Source: Paracoccaceae bacterium
GTDB lineage: Bacteria; Pseudomonadota; Alphaproteobacteria; Rhodobacterales; Rhodobacteraceae
DNA length: 64,000 nt
Assembly: GCA_022843025.1 (NCBI GenBank)
Contig: JALHOL010000003.1
Location: forward strand, 248,001-312,000
Direction: 5' to 3'
Made by a program: the position numbers and the translations under genes. The notes beneath the pieces were generated by a model. The model made no database searches, was not told the DNA's origin, and was given only the letters and a program-made list of their open reading frames with translations. Of this stretch, positions 8,729 to 17,499 are shown piece by piece. The first letter of the stretch is position 1. Every line of letters begins with the position of its first letter.

Positions 8729-8785
8729 CAGCTTTCCAAACCGCGCCCCAGCGCCTATAAGGCCGCAAAGCAAGGGGAAACCGCG

Positions 8786-9373
8786 ATGCGTCAGGCCAAG
8801 ATCCACCGCAAGACCGCAGAAACCGATGTCGCCGTCAGCCTGAACCTTGATGGCACCGGGCAGTATGACTGCCACAGCGGCGTGGGCTTTTTCGACCACA
8901 TGCTGGATCAACTCGCCCGCCACTCGCTCATCGACATTAACGTCAAGGCCAAGGGTGATCTGCATATCGACGATCACCACACTGTCGAAGATTGCGGCAT
9001 CGCGATCGGTCAGGCCCTGACACAAGCGCTGGGCGACAAGCGCGGCATCCGCCGCTATGGCCATTTCAACCTCGCCATGGATGACGCGCAGGTGGCCTGC
9101 GCGCTGGACCTGTCGGCGCGGCCGTTCCTCGTCTGGAACCTGCCCTTCCCGACGGCGAAGATCGGTGTTTTTGACACCGAACTGGTGCGTGAATTCTTTC
9201 AGGCGCTCGCCACCCATGGCGGCATCACCCTGCATGTCGACCTGATCCACGGGGTCAACAGCCACCACATCGCGGAAGCCGCCTTCAAGGCCGTGGCCCG
9301 CGCGCTGCGGATGGCCGTGGAACATGACCCCCGGCTTGGCAACGCGCTGCCCTCGACCAAAGGCGCACTTTGA
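8786..9373 (+). CDS. hisB: Imidazoleglycerol-phosphate dehydratase
   Basis: A 195-residue monofunctional HisB, which dehydrates imidazole glycerol phosphate to imidazole acetol phosphate in histidine biosynthesis. The paired metal-binding His motifs are present: [29 protein letters not shown] and, in the second half, [14 protein letters not shown]. There is no phosphatase domain, as usual in alphaproteobacteria. AAGGGG precedes the ATG. It opens the his cluster and is followed by a train of three palindromes before hisH. Confidence 0.96.
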   Translation: MRQAKIHRKTAETDVAVSLNLDGTGQYDCHSGVGFFDHMLDQLARHSLIDINVKAKGDLHIDDHHTVEDCGIAIGQALTQALGDKRGIRRYGHFNLAMDDAQVACALDLSARPFLVWNLPFPTAKIGVFDTELVREFFQALATHGGITLHVDLIHGVNSHHIAEAAFKAVARALRMAVEHDPRLGNALPSTKGAL

Positions 9374-9381
9374 CCCAAGGC

Positions 9382-9486
9382 GCTGAAGAATTTTCCCGAA
9401 AATTCTTCAGCCGCCCCGCATGGTAAGAATTTTCCAGAAAATTCTTACCACCCCGTTTCCGAAAAATTTTCACTGAAAATTTTTCG
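9382..9486. repeat. Train of three AT-rich palindromes between hisB and hisH
   Basis: Three near-perfect hairpins in a row: 9382-9411 (14-bp arms), 9421-9450 (14-bp arms) and 9460-9486 (12-bp arms). Each is centred on TTTTC-(2-3 nt)-GAAAA. The outer arms differ completely between hairpins but each pairs with its own partner. They strikingly raise local AT content between two GC-rich genes. A second train of the same design follows hisE. They could be transcription attenuators, RNA-stability elements or protein-binding palindromes. Confidence 0.85.
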
Positions 9487-9508
9487 TCACCCCCGCAATG
9501 AGGCCCCC

Positions 9509-10147
9509 ATGCCCCTGACCGTTCTCGTCGATTATGACAGCGGCAATCTCCATTCCGCCGAAAAGGCGTTTCAACGCATGGCGGCCGAGGTGGGCGGCGG
9601 CGAGGTCCTCGTGACCTCGCATCCGGAAGAGGTCGCCCGCGCCGACAGGATCGTCCTGCCCGGCGACGGGGCCTTTCCCGCCTGCCGCCGCGCCTTGGGC
9701 AATCTGGGCGGGTTGTTCGAGGCGATCTCCGAAGGCGTGGCCCAAGGCAAACCCTTTTTCGGTATCTGCGTTGGCATGCAGATGCTGGCGACATGGGGCC
9801 GTGAATACGAAGACACACAGGGGTTTGACTGGATTGGGGGCGAAGTCACCCGCATCACCCCCGCCGACCCCGCGCTCAAGGTGCCGCATATGGGCTGGAA
9901 CGATCTGGTGATCGACCGCCCGCATCCGGTTCTTGAAGGGGTATCCACTGGCGATCACGCCTATTTCGTGCACAGCTACCAGTTCCGCGTGGCCGATCCA
10001 GCGCATCTTCTGGCGCATGTGGATTATGCCGGTCCCGTCACTGCCATCATCGGCCGCGACACGATCATCGGCACCCAGTTCCACCCGGAAAAGTCCCAGG
10101 CTACCGGCCTTCGAATGATTGCCAACTTCCTGCGCTGGAAACCCTGA
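9509..10147 (+). CDS. hisH: Imidazole glycerol phosphate synthase, glutaminase subunit
   Basis: A 212-residue class I glutamine amidotransferase that supplies ammonia to HisF. The nucleophile is Cys87 in GICVGMQML, and the His/Glu of the triad are His192 and Glu194 in QFHPEKSQ. The oxyanion region PGDGAF is also visible. GAGG lies just upstream of the ATG. Its partner hisF is 3.7 kb downstream, not adjacent, with hisA between. Confidence 0.96.
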   Translation: MPLTVLVDYDSGNLHSAEKAFQRMAAEVGGGEVLVTSHPEEVARADRIVLPGDGAFPACRRALGNLGGLFEAISEGVAQGKPFFGICVGMQMLATWGREYEDTQGFDWIGGEVTRITPADPALKVPHMGWNDLVIDRPHPVLEGVSTGDHAYFVHSYQFRVADPAHLLAHVDYAGPVTAIIGRDTIIGTQFHPEKSQATGLRMIANFLRWKP

Positions 10148-10217
10148 TCTGCAGGCTTGCTTCCGGGCGCATCCCGGATCACCATCGATACATCCTGTGG
10201 TTGTTCATGGTGCCTTG

Positions 10218-10508
10218 ATGTTCCCCCGGCTTCTGCCTGCGCTCGCGCTCCTTTGCGCCTGCGCCTCGCCCTCACCGCAATTCTTCAACGCCTCTCGCCA
10301 GGACGTTGTGATCGACGGGCGCAGCTTCACTGTCTTTCGCAAAGACACCCGCGTGCAGGTCATCCGCCACGGCTATGCCCGCAGCGCCGAACGCCCGGAC
10401 ATCCCCGCGCAAATGCTGCGCGCCGCGGCGCAGGCCACCGGCTGCACCCCGATCGAGACCAGTTTTCAGGGTGACAGCGGCGAACGCCGCGGCCGCATCA
10501 GGTGCTGA
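10218..10508 (+). CDS. Small putative lipoprotein
   Basis: A 96-residue protein of unknown function. The ATG at 10218 gives a short hydrophobic leader ending in LLCACAS, consistent with a lipobox (LALLC) and lipid-anchored export. The rest (INGRSFTV-like core, many Arg, two more Cys) matches no family I can name. It lies 70 bases after hisH on the same strand and its 3' end overlaps the convergent EamA gene by 11 bases. Confidence 0.6.
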   Translation: MFPRLLPALALLCACASPSPQFFNASRQDVVIDGRSFTVFRKDTRVQVIRHGYARSAERPDIPAQMLRAAAQATGCTPIETSFQGDSGERRGRIRC

Positions 10509-11394
10509 TGCGCCGCCACAGCCATGCCCCGGCCCGCCCGTCAATCGCCACCAGCCCCAATGCGATCAGCCCCGCCCCCGCAATCTGCGCCGCCGCCAGC
10601 CGTTCGCCCAGAAAGACCACACCCAGCGCCACCGCGCTGACCGGCACCAGAAACGTGACCAAACCCACGTTCAACGACCCGACCGTTGCCAGCAGCCGAA
10701 AGAAGATGACATAGGCCAGCGCTGTCGACATCACCGCCAATCCCGCAACGGCCAGCCAGACCTCAACCCCGCCGCTGCCGGTCTGCACGCCCCCTGTCAT
10801 CATCACCGGCAGGATCAGCAGGCCGGTCGCACAAAGGCATTGCCCAAAGGCCACGCTCAAAGGGGCCACGCCCAGCACACGAAAGCGCCGCCCCCAGACC
10901 GATGCCAGCGCATAGCTGCACGCCGCCCCCAGACAGGCCAGCTTGGCCCAGATGGCCCCTTCCGTGGCCCCGCCGCCCATCATCACCAGAACCCCGGCAA
11001 AGCCGCAGACCACCCCCGCGATTCGCCCGAAACCCGGCCGCCGCTCATCGGCAAAGACCGCCAGCACCACCACTGTCAGGATCGGGGTCATCGCGTTCAA
11101 AATCGCGGCCAGCCCGCCGCCGATCTGCCCCTGCGCCAGAGCAAAAAGCGTGAAGGGCAGCGCGTTGTTCAACAGACCCATCACCACCAGCGCCCGCCAA
11201 ACCGCCGCCCCGCGCGGCACGGGCAGGCCCGTCGCGGCCAGTGTCAGCGCCAGCACCCCCGCCCCCAACCCGACCCGCAACCAGACCACCGTCAAAGGGG
11301 CCATCCCTGCGGCCAGAACCAACTCCACGAAAAAGAACGACCCGCCCCACAGCACCGACAGGAGCAAAAGCAATCCCCAATCTCGTTGTCCCAA
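10498..11394 (-). CDS. EamA/DMT family transporter
   Basis: A 298-residue inner-membrane protein of the drug/metabolite transporter superfamily, with about ten transmembrane segments made from two EamA repeats. The first repeat starts LLLLLSVLWGGSFFFVELVL; the second ends with a VLGVVFLGERL-like helix that is typical of the family. The start is TTG at 11394: GGAGG lies six bases upstream and no in-frame ATG is nearby. Substrate unknown (metabolite or amino-acid efflux is usual). It interrupts the his cluster on the opposite strand. Confidence 0.82.
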   Translation of the reverse strand: MGQRDWGLLLLLSVLWGGSFFFVELVLAAGMAPLTVVWLRVGLGAGVLALTLAATGLPVPRGAAVWRALVVMGLLNNALPFTLFALAQGQIGGGLAAILNAMTPILTVVVLAVFADERRPGFGRIAGVVCGFAGVLVMMGGGATEGAIWAKLACLGAACSYALASVWGRRFRVLGVAPLSVAFGQCLCATGLLILPVMMTGGVQTGSGGVEVWLAVAGLAVMSTALAYVIFFRLLATVGSLNVGLVTFLVPVSAVALGVVFLGERLAAAQIAGAGLIALGLVAIDGRAGAWLWRRIST

Positions 11395-11413
11395 TTTGGC
11401 CTCCGGTCATGGC

Positions 11414-11446
11414 AAAGGGGTGCAAGGTCACCCCTGCACCCCCTTT
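11414..11446 (-). terminator. Terminator of the DUF2147 gene
   Basis: On the minus strand a GGGGGTGCA / TGCACCCC stem with a 9-12 base loop is followed by TTTG. It lies 40 bases beyond the DUF2147 stop and just before the EamA start, so it would separate the two minus-strand units. Confidence 0.5.
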
Positions 11447-11485
11447 AATCCGTATCAGGGCCGAAGAACGACCCGAAATCTGCGC

Positions 11486-11881
11486 TTACTGTACCCGCGT
11501 CCAGGTGCCACCGTCGCGGCAGATTCCCAGAACGCAGCCCTTCACGCTCAGCCCGTTGCCCTGGAGGATCATGTAGGAGTTATAGGTCTTGTCCCGATCC
11601 GGCGACCAGACCTTGCCATCCTCGTAATTCCCGTCGCCCTTGGCCATCATGTCCCAGATGATCTGCCGCCCCACATTCGGGCTTTCGATTTGCGCGCCCG
11701 ACCCGTCAAAGGCCTTGACCAGCGTGCCGCAAAAGGCCGGGCCGCAGGGCTTTACATCGATATGGCCAAAATTGCCGTTGTCGTCCGGCGCGGTCTTCCA
11801 GACCCCCTCGACCGGGTCCGCTGCCATGGCAGCCCCTGCAAAGGCAAGGCTTGCCAGCACCGTCATCATCATCCGCTTCAT
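11486..11881 (-). CDS. DUF2147-domain exported protein
   Basis: A 131-residue periplasmic protein. The start at 11881 has GGGAGG 8 bases upstream and gives a signal peptide ([20 protein letters not shown]). The mature part begins [10 protein letters not shown], the opening typical of DUF2147 proteins, which have a lipocalin-like beta fold; four cysteines ([18 protein letters not shown]) may form disulfides. The biochemical role of the family is not established. It is divergent from hisA, with 160 bases between the starts. Confidence 0.8.
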   Translation of the reverse strand: MKRMMMTVLASLAFAGAAMAADPVEGVWKTAPDDNGNFGHIDVKPCGPAFCGTLVKAFDGSGAQIESPNVGRQIIWDMMAKGDGNYEDGKVWSPDRDKTYNSYMILQGNGLSVKGCVLGICRDGGTWTRVQ

Positions 11882-12041
11882 GGGGCCGATCCTCCCTGAT
11901 TTGCCGCCGTCTTGCGACATCTTGTCCAACCCCGCCCGCCGATCAAGCCTGACGTTAGGTCGCGCGCCGCGCGCCTCCCCCTTGCCCTGCCGCCCGCCCC
12001 ATGCCAAAGCCGCGAAAACCCCTGCTGCGAAGGTGCGCGCG

Positions 12042-12761
12042 ATGATCCTTTACCCCGCCATCGACCTGAAAGACGGCCAATGCGTCCGCCTCCTGCGCGG
12101 GGAAATGTCTGCCGCCACCGTCTTTGGCGACGATCCTGCCGCGCAGGCCGCCAAGTTTCAGGCGGCAGGCTGCGACTGGCTCCACCTTGTGGATCTGAAC
12201 GGCGCTTTTGCCGGAACCCCCGTCAATGCCGCGGCGGTTGAAGCGATCCTCGCCCGGATCACCGTGCCCGCCCAACTCGGCGGCGGGATCCGCGACATGG
12301 CGACCATCGCGCTCTGGCTGGAAAAGGGTCTCGCCCGCGTCATCCTCGGCACCGTCGCCGTGGAAAACCCCGCCCTCGTGCGCGAGGCGGCCAAAGCTTT
12401 CCCCGGCAAGGTCGCCGTCGGCATCGACGCCCGCCAAGGCCGCGTCGCCACCAAAGGCTGGGCGACCGAGACAAACGTCATGGCCACCGACCTCGCACGC
12501 AGCTTTGAAGATGCCGGCGTCGCCGCCCTTATCTACACCGATATCGACCGTGACGGTGCGATGGGCGGCCCGAACATAGACGCGACCGAGGCACTGGCCC
12601 GCGCCGTCACCATCCCCGTCATCGCCTCGGGTGGCGTCTCCAGCATGGCAGACCTCATCGCTTTGCGCGACACCGGCATCATCGCCGGCGCCATCTCTGG
12701 CCGCGCCCTCTATGACGGCGCCATCGACCTCGCCGCCGCGCTACAGGCGTTGAAGGGCTGA
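12042..12761 (+). CDS. hisA: Phosphoribosylformimino-5-aminoimidazole carboxamide ribotide isomerase
   Basis: A 239-residue TIM barrel that isomerises ProFAR to PRFAR, the substrate of HisH/HisF. The start [17 protein letters not shown] carries the first catalytic Asp (Asp8). The phosphate-binding loops GGGIRD and, in the C-terminal half, VIASGGVSS are both present, as is the second-half [10 protein letters not shown] motif. Upstream in-frame sequence lies opposite the DUF2147 gene and is rejected as coding. A convergent membrane-protein gene follows. Confidence 0.96.
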   Translation: MILYPAIDLKDGQCVRLLRGEMSAATVFGDDPAAQAAKFQAAGCDWLHLVDLNGAFAGTPVNAAAVEAILARITVPAQLGGGIRDMATIALWLEKGLARVILGTVAVENPALVREAAKAFPGKVAVGIDARQGRVATKGWATETNVMATDLARSFEDAGVAALIYTDIDRDGAMGGPNIDATEALARAVTIPVIASGGVSSMADLIALRDTGIIAGAISGRALYDGAIDLAAALQALKG

Positions 12762-12875
12762 CCGCCCCGCCAAAGACCCCGCCTCTGGCCTGACCTGAAC
12801 TTCGGCCGTCGCGGCCACTCCCGCAGCCCTGCGACCCCTCACCCTGCTAATCAGCCTTATGTGCCGCGTGCACCG

Positions 12876-13772
12876 CTACCCCCGCGCCGCACCCACCACC
12901 AACCACAGCCACAGTCCCAATCCCACTGCCCCCGTCACCAGCGCGACAGGCACGTTAACTGCGACCCCGCCCAGCACTGCCCAGCCCGGCAAAACCAGCA
13001 GCACTGTGACCACAGGGGCCAGCACAACCACGCTGCAGCGCGCCCAGGGCAACGGTGGCCCGAAACCAAAGCCTGTCCCCCGCCACCCCAACCGTGCCAT
13101 CGCCCAGACCGTCGCCCCCACCATCACCGGCCAGACCAGGCGCACCGGATCGGGCGACAGCACGCCACCCAGCAGCCACAGCGCCACCATCGCCACGGGT
13201 GCCAGCCAAAGCCACCATTTCCCCCAGCGCAGCCTTGGCAACCTCGACAGCACCCCCAGCGCCAACCCGACCCCTGCCCCCGTCACCCCCAGATAGACCG
13301 CCAGCCCTTCCATACCGGCCAGCACCTTCCCCTCCAGCGGCCAGTAAAGCCCCCAGACCGCCCCAAACACCCCCAGCGCCGCCATGCCCGCCACCTGCCG
13401 CCACACCGGCCCCCGCGCCAGCGCCATCCCACCGCCCAGCACCACCAGCCCGCTGATCAGCGCGTGCCAGGCCAGCGGCGTCCAGACCAGTTGCGCGGGA
13501 AGGGCGTCATACATCGTCCCCACGACCGCGCCCTCGATCTGAAACCCCAACAGCGCCCCGCCCAGAAACGCCGCCCGCCATCCCCCCAGCCCCGACCAGA
13601 TCACCGCCGAAAGGGCCGCTCCTGCCGCCACGGAATAGGCCGTCCAGGTCAAGGCCAGATCGACGAGGCGCAGGTCGGGGGCGGGCGTCGTCCAGAACAG
13701 GTTCTCCCCCGCCCAGACCGCAATCCACCCCAGACAGAGCGCCGCCAGACCATAGCCCACACCTTCACGCAT
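12876..13772 (-). CDS. Multi-pass membrane protein, unknown
   Basis: A 298-residue protein made almost entirely of Leu/Ala/Gly/Val-rich segments, with roughly nine to ten transmembrane helices and many Trp. I choose ATG at 13772 because GAGGGG lies 8 bases upstream. I recognise no transporter or enzyme signature. It sits opposite to and between hisA and hisF, so it is not part of a his transcript. Function unknown. Confidence 0.7.
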   Translation of the reverse strand: MREGVGYGLAALCLGWIAVWAGENLFWTTPAPDLRLVDLALTWTAYSVAAGAALSAVIWSGLGGWRAAFLGGALLGFQIEGAVVGTMYDALPAQLVWTPLAWHALISGLVVLGGGMALARGPVWRQVAGMAALGVFGAVWGLYWPLEGKVLAGMEGLAVYLGVTGAGVGLALGVLSRLPRLRWGKWWLWLAPVAMVALWLLGGVLSPDPVRLVWPVMVGATVWAMARLGWRGTGFGFGPPLPWARCSVVVLAPVVTVLLVLPGWAVLGGVAVNVPVALVTGAVGLGLWLWLVVGAARG

Positions 13773-13847
13773 CACGCCGCCCCCTCGCTACCCACTGGCC
13801 CTTTCTGCCGTCCACGGCTAGAAGGCCGCAAGCTTCTTGGTGACGCC

Positions 13848-14605
<758 letters not shown>

Positions 14606-14609
<4 letters not shown>

Positions 14610-14917
14610 CCGCCCTCACCCGCCTCGCCGCGACCATCGCCGCCCGCAAGGGGGCCGATCCCGAAACAAGCTGGACCGCAAAACTGCTGTCCAAAGGCCC
14701 CGAGAAATGCGCCGAGAAATTCGGCGAAGAGGCTGTCGAGGCCATCATCGAGGCGGTCAAAGGCGACCGCGACCGCCTCACCTCCGAGGCCGCCGATGTG
14801 CTCTATCACCTCCTCGTCATGCTCGCTGCTCGCGACGTGACGCTGGATGAGGTTCTGGCCGAGCTTGACCGCCGCGAGGGCGTGTCAGGGATCACAGAGA
14901 AAGCCACCCGCCGCTAA
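14606..14917 (+). CDS. hisE: Phosphoribosyl-ATP diphosphatase
   Basis: A 103-residue all-alpha NTP pyrophosphatase of the MazG-like superfamily that hydrolyses PR-ATP to PR-AMP, the second step of histidine synthesis. The characteristic [14 protein letters not shown] metal-binding helix and [13 protein letters not shown] helix are present. It is a separate protein (not a HisIE fusion), and hisI is not in the window. It overlaps hisF by 4 bases. The second palindrome train begins at its stop codon. Confidence 0.96.
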
Positions 14918-15020
14918 GCCCAAAAGTTTTCCAGAAAACTTTTGGGCGGTTCCCGCCAAAATCTTTCACGGAAAGATTTTGGCGCGGGCGGGCGAAAATC
15001 CTTCCTGAAGGATTTTCGCC
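14918..15020. repeat. Train of three palindromes after hisE
   Basis: Hairpins at 14918-14947 (14-bp arms), 14954-14984 (14-bp arms) and 14991-15020 (13- to 14-bp arms), each with a short TTTC/GAAA-like centre (TTTTC-CA-GAAAA, CTTTC-ACG-GAAAG, CCTTC-CT-GAAGG). The layout, arm length and spacing match the train at 9382-9486, but the stems differ in sequence, so pairing rather than sequence is conserved. The first arm overlaps the hisE stop codon; the last hairpin lies 27 bases from a convergent gene. Confidence 0.85.
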
Positions 15021-15047
15021 GCTACGGAACCGCCAAGCGGATAGAGT

Positions 15048-15464
15048 TCACATCCCCAATCTTGGAATCTCGATCGCCAGGCAACGGTCCATCACGGCTG
15101 TCACGCCCGCTGCTTCCGCCCGCGCCGCCGCCGCTGCATCCACCACGCCCAACTGCATCCATACGGCCTTCAGCCCCGGCAGCACCGCCAGCGCCTCATC
15201 CACCACCGCGCCCGCTTCTTCACTGCGGCGAAAGATGTCCACCATATCCACCGCTTCGCCGATTTCGGCCAGCGAGGCGCGGACCGTCTCGCCCAGCGCG
15301 ATCTGCCCCGCCTGCCCCGGATTGACCGGGATCACCCGATACCCCTGCGCCTTCAGGAAAGCCGCCACCCGGTGGCTGGGCCGGTCCGGCTTCGGCGACC
15401 AGCCGACAAGGGCAATGGTGCGCGTTTCGGTCAGCACGCGGCGGATCGTGGCGTCATCGGTCAT
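15048..15464 (-). CDS. CoA-binding domain protein (YccU-like)
   Basis: A 138-residue single-domain Rossmann-fold CoA_binding protein. It shows IALVGWSPKPDRPSHRVAAF at the nucleotide site, then GYRVIPVNPG and a VDMVDIFRRSEEAG segment typical of the family. These proteins resemble the N-terminal part of succinyl-CoA synthetase alpha but lack catalysis; their role is not defined. GGTGAG lies before the ATG. A strong terminator-like hairpin ends only about 14 bases upstream of the start (see 15478-15512). Confidence 0.85.
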   Translation of the reverse strand: MTDDATIRRVLTETRTIALVGWSPKPDRPSHRVAAFLKAQGYRVIPVNPGQAGQIALGETVRASLAEIGEAVDMVDIFRRSEEAGAVVDEALAVLPGLKAVWMQLGVVDAAAAARAEAAGVTAVMDRCLAIEIPRLGM

Positions 15465-15477
15465 GGCTCACCCCAAA

Positions 15478-15512
15478 AGAAAAAGGCGCCCGGGCCTCTG
15501 CGGCCGGGCGCC
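15478..15512 (-). terminator. Terminator-like hairpin between rlmB and the CoA-binding gene
   Basis: Reading the minus strand, GGCGCCCGG pairs with CCGGGCGCC (15504-15512 with 15485-15493) around a 10-base loop, then TTTTTCTTTT. It is a textbook intrinsic terminator for rlmB or for a short transcript from 15513-15647. Because it ends close to the ribosome-binding site of the downstream gene, it could also act as a leader attenuator. Confidence 0.75.
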
Positions 15513-15549
15513 AAGTCGCGGAACGAGGGACAGTGAATGAGAGGCGGGT

Positions 15550-15633
15550 GTTCCGTTCCCGCTTCCTGCTATGTGACATAGAAGCCGCGCTTGGCATTTG
15601 AAGTTCCGTTCCCGCAAATGTGATCCGGTCACA
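15550..15633. promoter_or_regulatory. Repeat-rich regulatory region downstream of rlmB
   Basis: GTTCCGTTCCCGC occurs twice (15550-15562 and 15603-15615, 53 bp apart). Each copy is followed by a dyad: CTATGTGACATAG (15569-15581, a perfect 13-bp palindrome) and TGTGATCCGGTCACA (15619-15633, 5-5-5 inverted repeat). The second resembles a CRP/FNR-type site with a shortened spacer. The regulator and its target are unknown. Confidence 0.5.
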
Positions 15634-15647
15634 GACGCCAAGCCCGC

Positions 15648-16436
15648 TCAGCGCTGCGCCGCCGCGTAAAGGCCCACTGCCGCCGCATTGGACACATTCA
15701 GCGATCCGAACCCACCGGCAAAAGGTACGCGGGCGATCACGTCGCAGGTCTCGCGCGTCTTGTCGCGCAGCCCCGGCCCCTCGGCCCCCAGCACCAGCCC
15801 GACCGGGCGATTGCCCAAACCTGCCATCGCCTCGGCCAGAGTGACCGTACCATCGCCATCAAGGCCGACCAGCACATAGCCCATGGATTTCAGCTCCACC
15901 ATCGCATCGGCCAGGTTCGTCACTCGCAGATAGGGCTGGCGCTCCAGCGCCCCGCTCGCCGTCTTGGCAAGCGCCCCCGTTTCAGGCGCGGAATGGTGGC
16001 GCGGCGCGATCACCGCCCGCGCGCCGAACACCTCGGCAGACCGCAGCACGGCGCCCACATTATGCGGGTCCGTCACCCGGTCCAGCAGCACGACCAAAGG
16101 CGAACCCGCCCCCGAAATCGCCACATCCGCCAGCTTGCCCCAGTTCAGCGGCCGCGCTTCAAGCGCCGCCCCCTGATGGACCGACCCTTCGTCGATGGGC
16201 ACGTCGAACCGGCGCGGATCCACCACCTCGGGTTCCATCCCGCTGGTCGCGATCGCCTCTTCCAGCCGGTCAAAGGCGTTCTTCGTTACCACCAGCCGCA
16301 GCTTTTCCCGCGCCGGATTGACCAGCGCGTCGCGCACGGCATGGATGCCGAACAGCCAGACCGTTTCTTTGGCCTCGGCCCGCTTGCCGCGTTCCTTGTC
16401 GATCACCCAGGTGGGTTTCTTGCTTCCCGGCTTCAT
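15648..16436 (-). CDS. rlmB: 23S rRNA (guanosine-2'-O-)methyltransferase, TrmH/RlmB family
   Basis: A 262-residue SPOUT methyltransferase, likely forming Gm2251 in 23S rRNA. The N-terminal substrate-binding domain (WLFGIHAVRDALVNP) is followed by the knotted SAM-binding domain with LLDRVTDPHNVGAVLRSAEVF, LVLGAEGPGLRD and the C-terminal FGSLNVSNAAAVGLYA. I place the start at ATG 16436, with GAGG 7 bases upstream; a GTG two codons earlier has no room for that site. It is divergent from tRNA-Tyr, a common neighbour in related genomes. Confidence 0.92.
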   Translation of the reverse strand: MKPGSKKPTWVIDKERGKRAEAKETVWLFGIHAVRDALVNPAREKLRLVVTKNAFDRLEEAIATSGMEPEVVDPRRFDVPIDEGSVHQGAALEARPLNWGKLADVAISGAGSPLVVLLDRVTDPHNVGAVLRSAEVFGARAVIAPRHHSAPETGALAKTASGALERQPYLRVTNLADAMVELKSMGYVLVGLDGDGTVTLAEAMAGLGNRPVGLVLGAEGPGLRDKTRETCDVIARVPFAGGFGSLNVSNAAAVGLYAAAQR

Positions 16437-16529
16437 CGCCACACCTCATGCATTTCCCCATCCATGGCCCCGGATCGCCCCCCGATGCAAGCCACATTTC
16501 CCCGCTTTTGCGCCCCCTACTTTTGCAAC

Positions 16530-16558
16530 TTGACGCCCCTCCCCCCCTCGGCTATCCC
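16530..16558 (+). promoter_or_regulatory. Promoter of tRNA-Tyr
   Basis: TTGACG (16530-16535), 17-base spacer, TATCCC (16553-16558). Predicted transcription start near 16565 leaves about a 6-base leader before the tRNA. Confidence 0.6.
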
Positions 16559-16570
16559 CCGCATCGCGTC

Positions 16571-16654
16571 GGGCGACGTGCTGCAAGGTGCGGCAGCGGA
16601 CTGTAACTCCGCCGGGGAGACCCATGCCTGGTTCGATTCCAGGGTCGCCCACCA
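16571..16654 (+). tRNA. tRNA-Tyr (anticodon GTA)
   Basis: An 84-nt class II tRNA with encoded CCA. Acceptor GGGCGAC (16571-16577) pairs with GTCGCCC (16644-16650). Anticodon stem GCGGA/TCCGC with loop CTGTAAC gives GTA. The 14-nt variable arm contains a GGG/CCC stem, and the T-stem CCTGG/CCAGG encloses TTCGATT. The D-arm GCTG/CGGC contains one wobble pair. The usual T8 and A14 read as G and C in this fold, which is atypical. Confidence 0.92.
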
Positions 16655-16682
16655 TCCTTTCCTCTGCTAAAGGATGGGGACC

Positions 16683-17477
16683 ATGACAAAAGACGCTTCC
16701 TTCCGCTTCACCCACGCCATCACCCGCCGCCCTGCCGCGTCGATCATCGACGGGCTGCGCGCCGTGGATACCGGCAGCCCCGATCTCACCACGATGCTGG
16801 CGCATCACGCAGCCTATGTCGCCGCCCTTCGCGCCACTGGCGCGACGGTGGTGGAACTCCCCGCGCTGGACGCCTTCCCCGATTCCGTCTTCGTCGAAGA
16901 CACCGCCCTTTGCCTGCCGCAAGGCGCGATCATCATGCGCCCCGGCGCGCCGACACGCCTTGGTGAAGCGGCCGAGATGGAACCCCATCTTCGCGCCCTC
17001 TACACCACCATCGAACGGATCGAAGGCCCAGGCACCATCGAAGGCGGCGATATCCTTGTGACGGGTCGCGAAATCCTTGTGGGCCAATCGGCCCGCACCG
17101 ATGCTTCCGGCATTGCGGAACTGCGCGCTATCACCACCCGTTGGGGCCACGCCCTGCGTGAGGTTCACACCCCCCCCGGCGTGCTGCATTTCAAGACCGA
17201 CTGCTCGCTTCTGGATGCCGATACGATCCTGTCCACCGAACGCCTCTCCGCCTCGGGCTGCTTTGATGGCTACAAGATCATCCACACCGCCCCCGGCGAG
17301 GAAGCCGCCTCCAACACCATCCGCTTCAACGATGTGGTGCTGATGCCCGCAGGCTTTCCCGGCACAAAGGCCCGCATCGAACAGGCAGGCTTTACCGTGG
17401 TGGAAATCGGCAATTCCGAATGTGCGAAACTCGACGGCGGCATGTCCTGCCTGTCGCTCCGCTTCACCCCATCCTGA
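16683..17477 (+). CDS. Dimethylarginine dimethylaminohydrolase-like amidinotransferase family protein
   Basis: A 264-residue member of the guanidino-group-modifying superfamily. Motifs match DDAH: DSVFVEDTALCLP, IEGGDILVTGREILVG, HFKTDCSLLD and the C-terminal KLDGGMSCLSLRF with the catalytic Cys at about residue 256. DDAH splits methylated arginine to citrulline and methylamines; arginine deiminase-like activity cannot be excluded from sequence alone. The ATG at 16683 is preferred over the one 9 bases earlier because AAAGGA then sits at normal distance. It follows tRNA-Tyr by 28 bases and may share its transcript. Confidence 0.85.
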   Translation: MTKDASFRFTHAITRRPAASIIDGLRAVDTGSPDLTTMLAHHAAYVAALRATGATVVELPALDAFPDSVFVEDTALCLPQGAIIMRPGAPTRLGEAAEMEPHLRALYTTIERIEGPGTIEGGDILVTGREILVGQSARTDASGIAELRAITTRWGHALREVHTPPGVLHFKTDCSLLDADTILSTERLSASGCFDGYKIIHTAPGEEAASNTIRFNDVVLMPAGFPGTKARIEQAGFTVVEIGNSECAKLDGGMSCLSLRFTPS

Positions 17478-17499
17478 ACCCATCCCGGGCCCGTCACCA

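Noticed and set aside
8729-8785. Histidine-codon leader peptide or attenuator before hisB
   Set aside because: The 57-base gap is too short and has no run of His codons or terminator/antiterminator pair.
11640-12041. In-frame extension upstream of hisA
   Set aside because: It lies opposite the DUF2147 gene and has no his-like sequence; hisA homologues start at [11 protein letters not shown], here at 12042.
12861-13847. Roughly 330-codon in-frame extension upstream of hisF
   Set aside because: Gln/Pro/His/Arg-rich antisense of the membrane-protein gene; HisF homologues start [11 protein letters not shown] at 13848.
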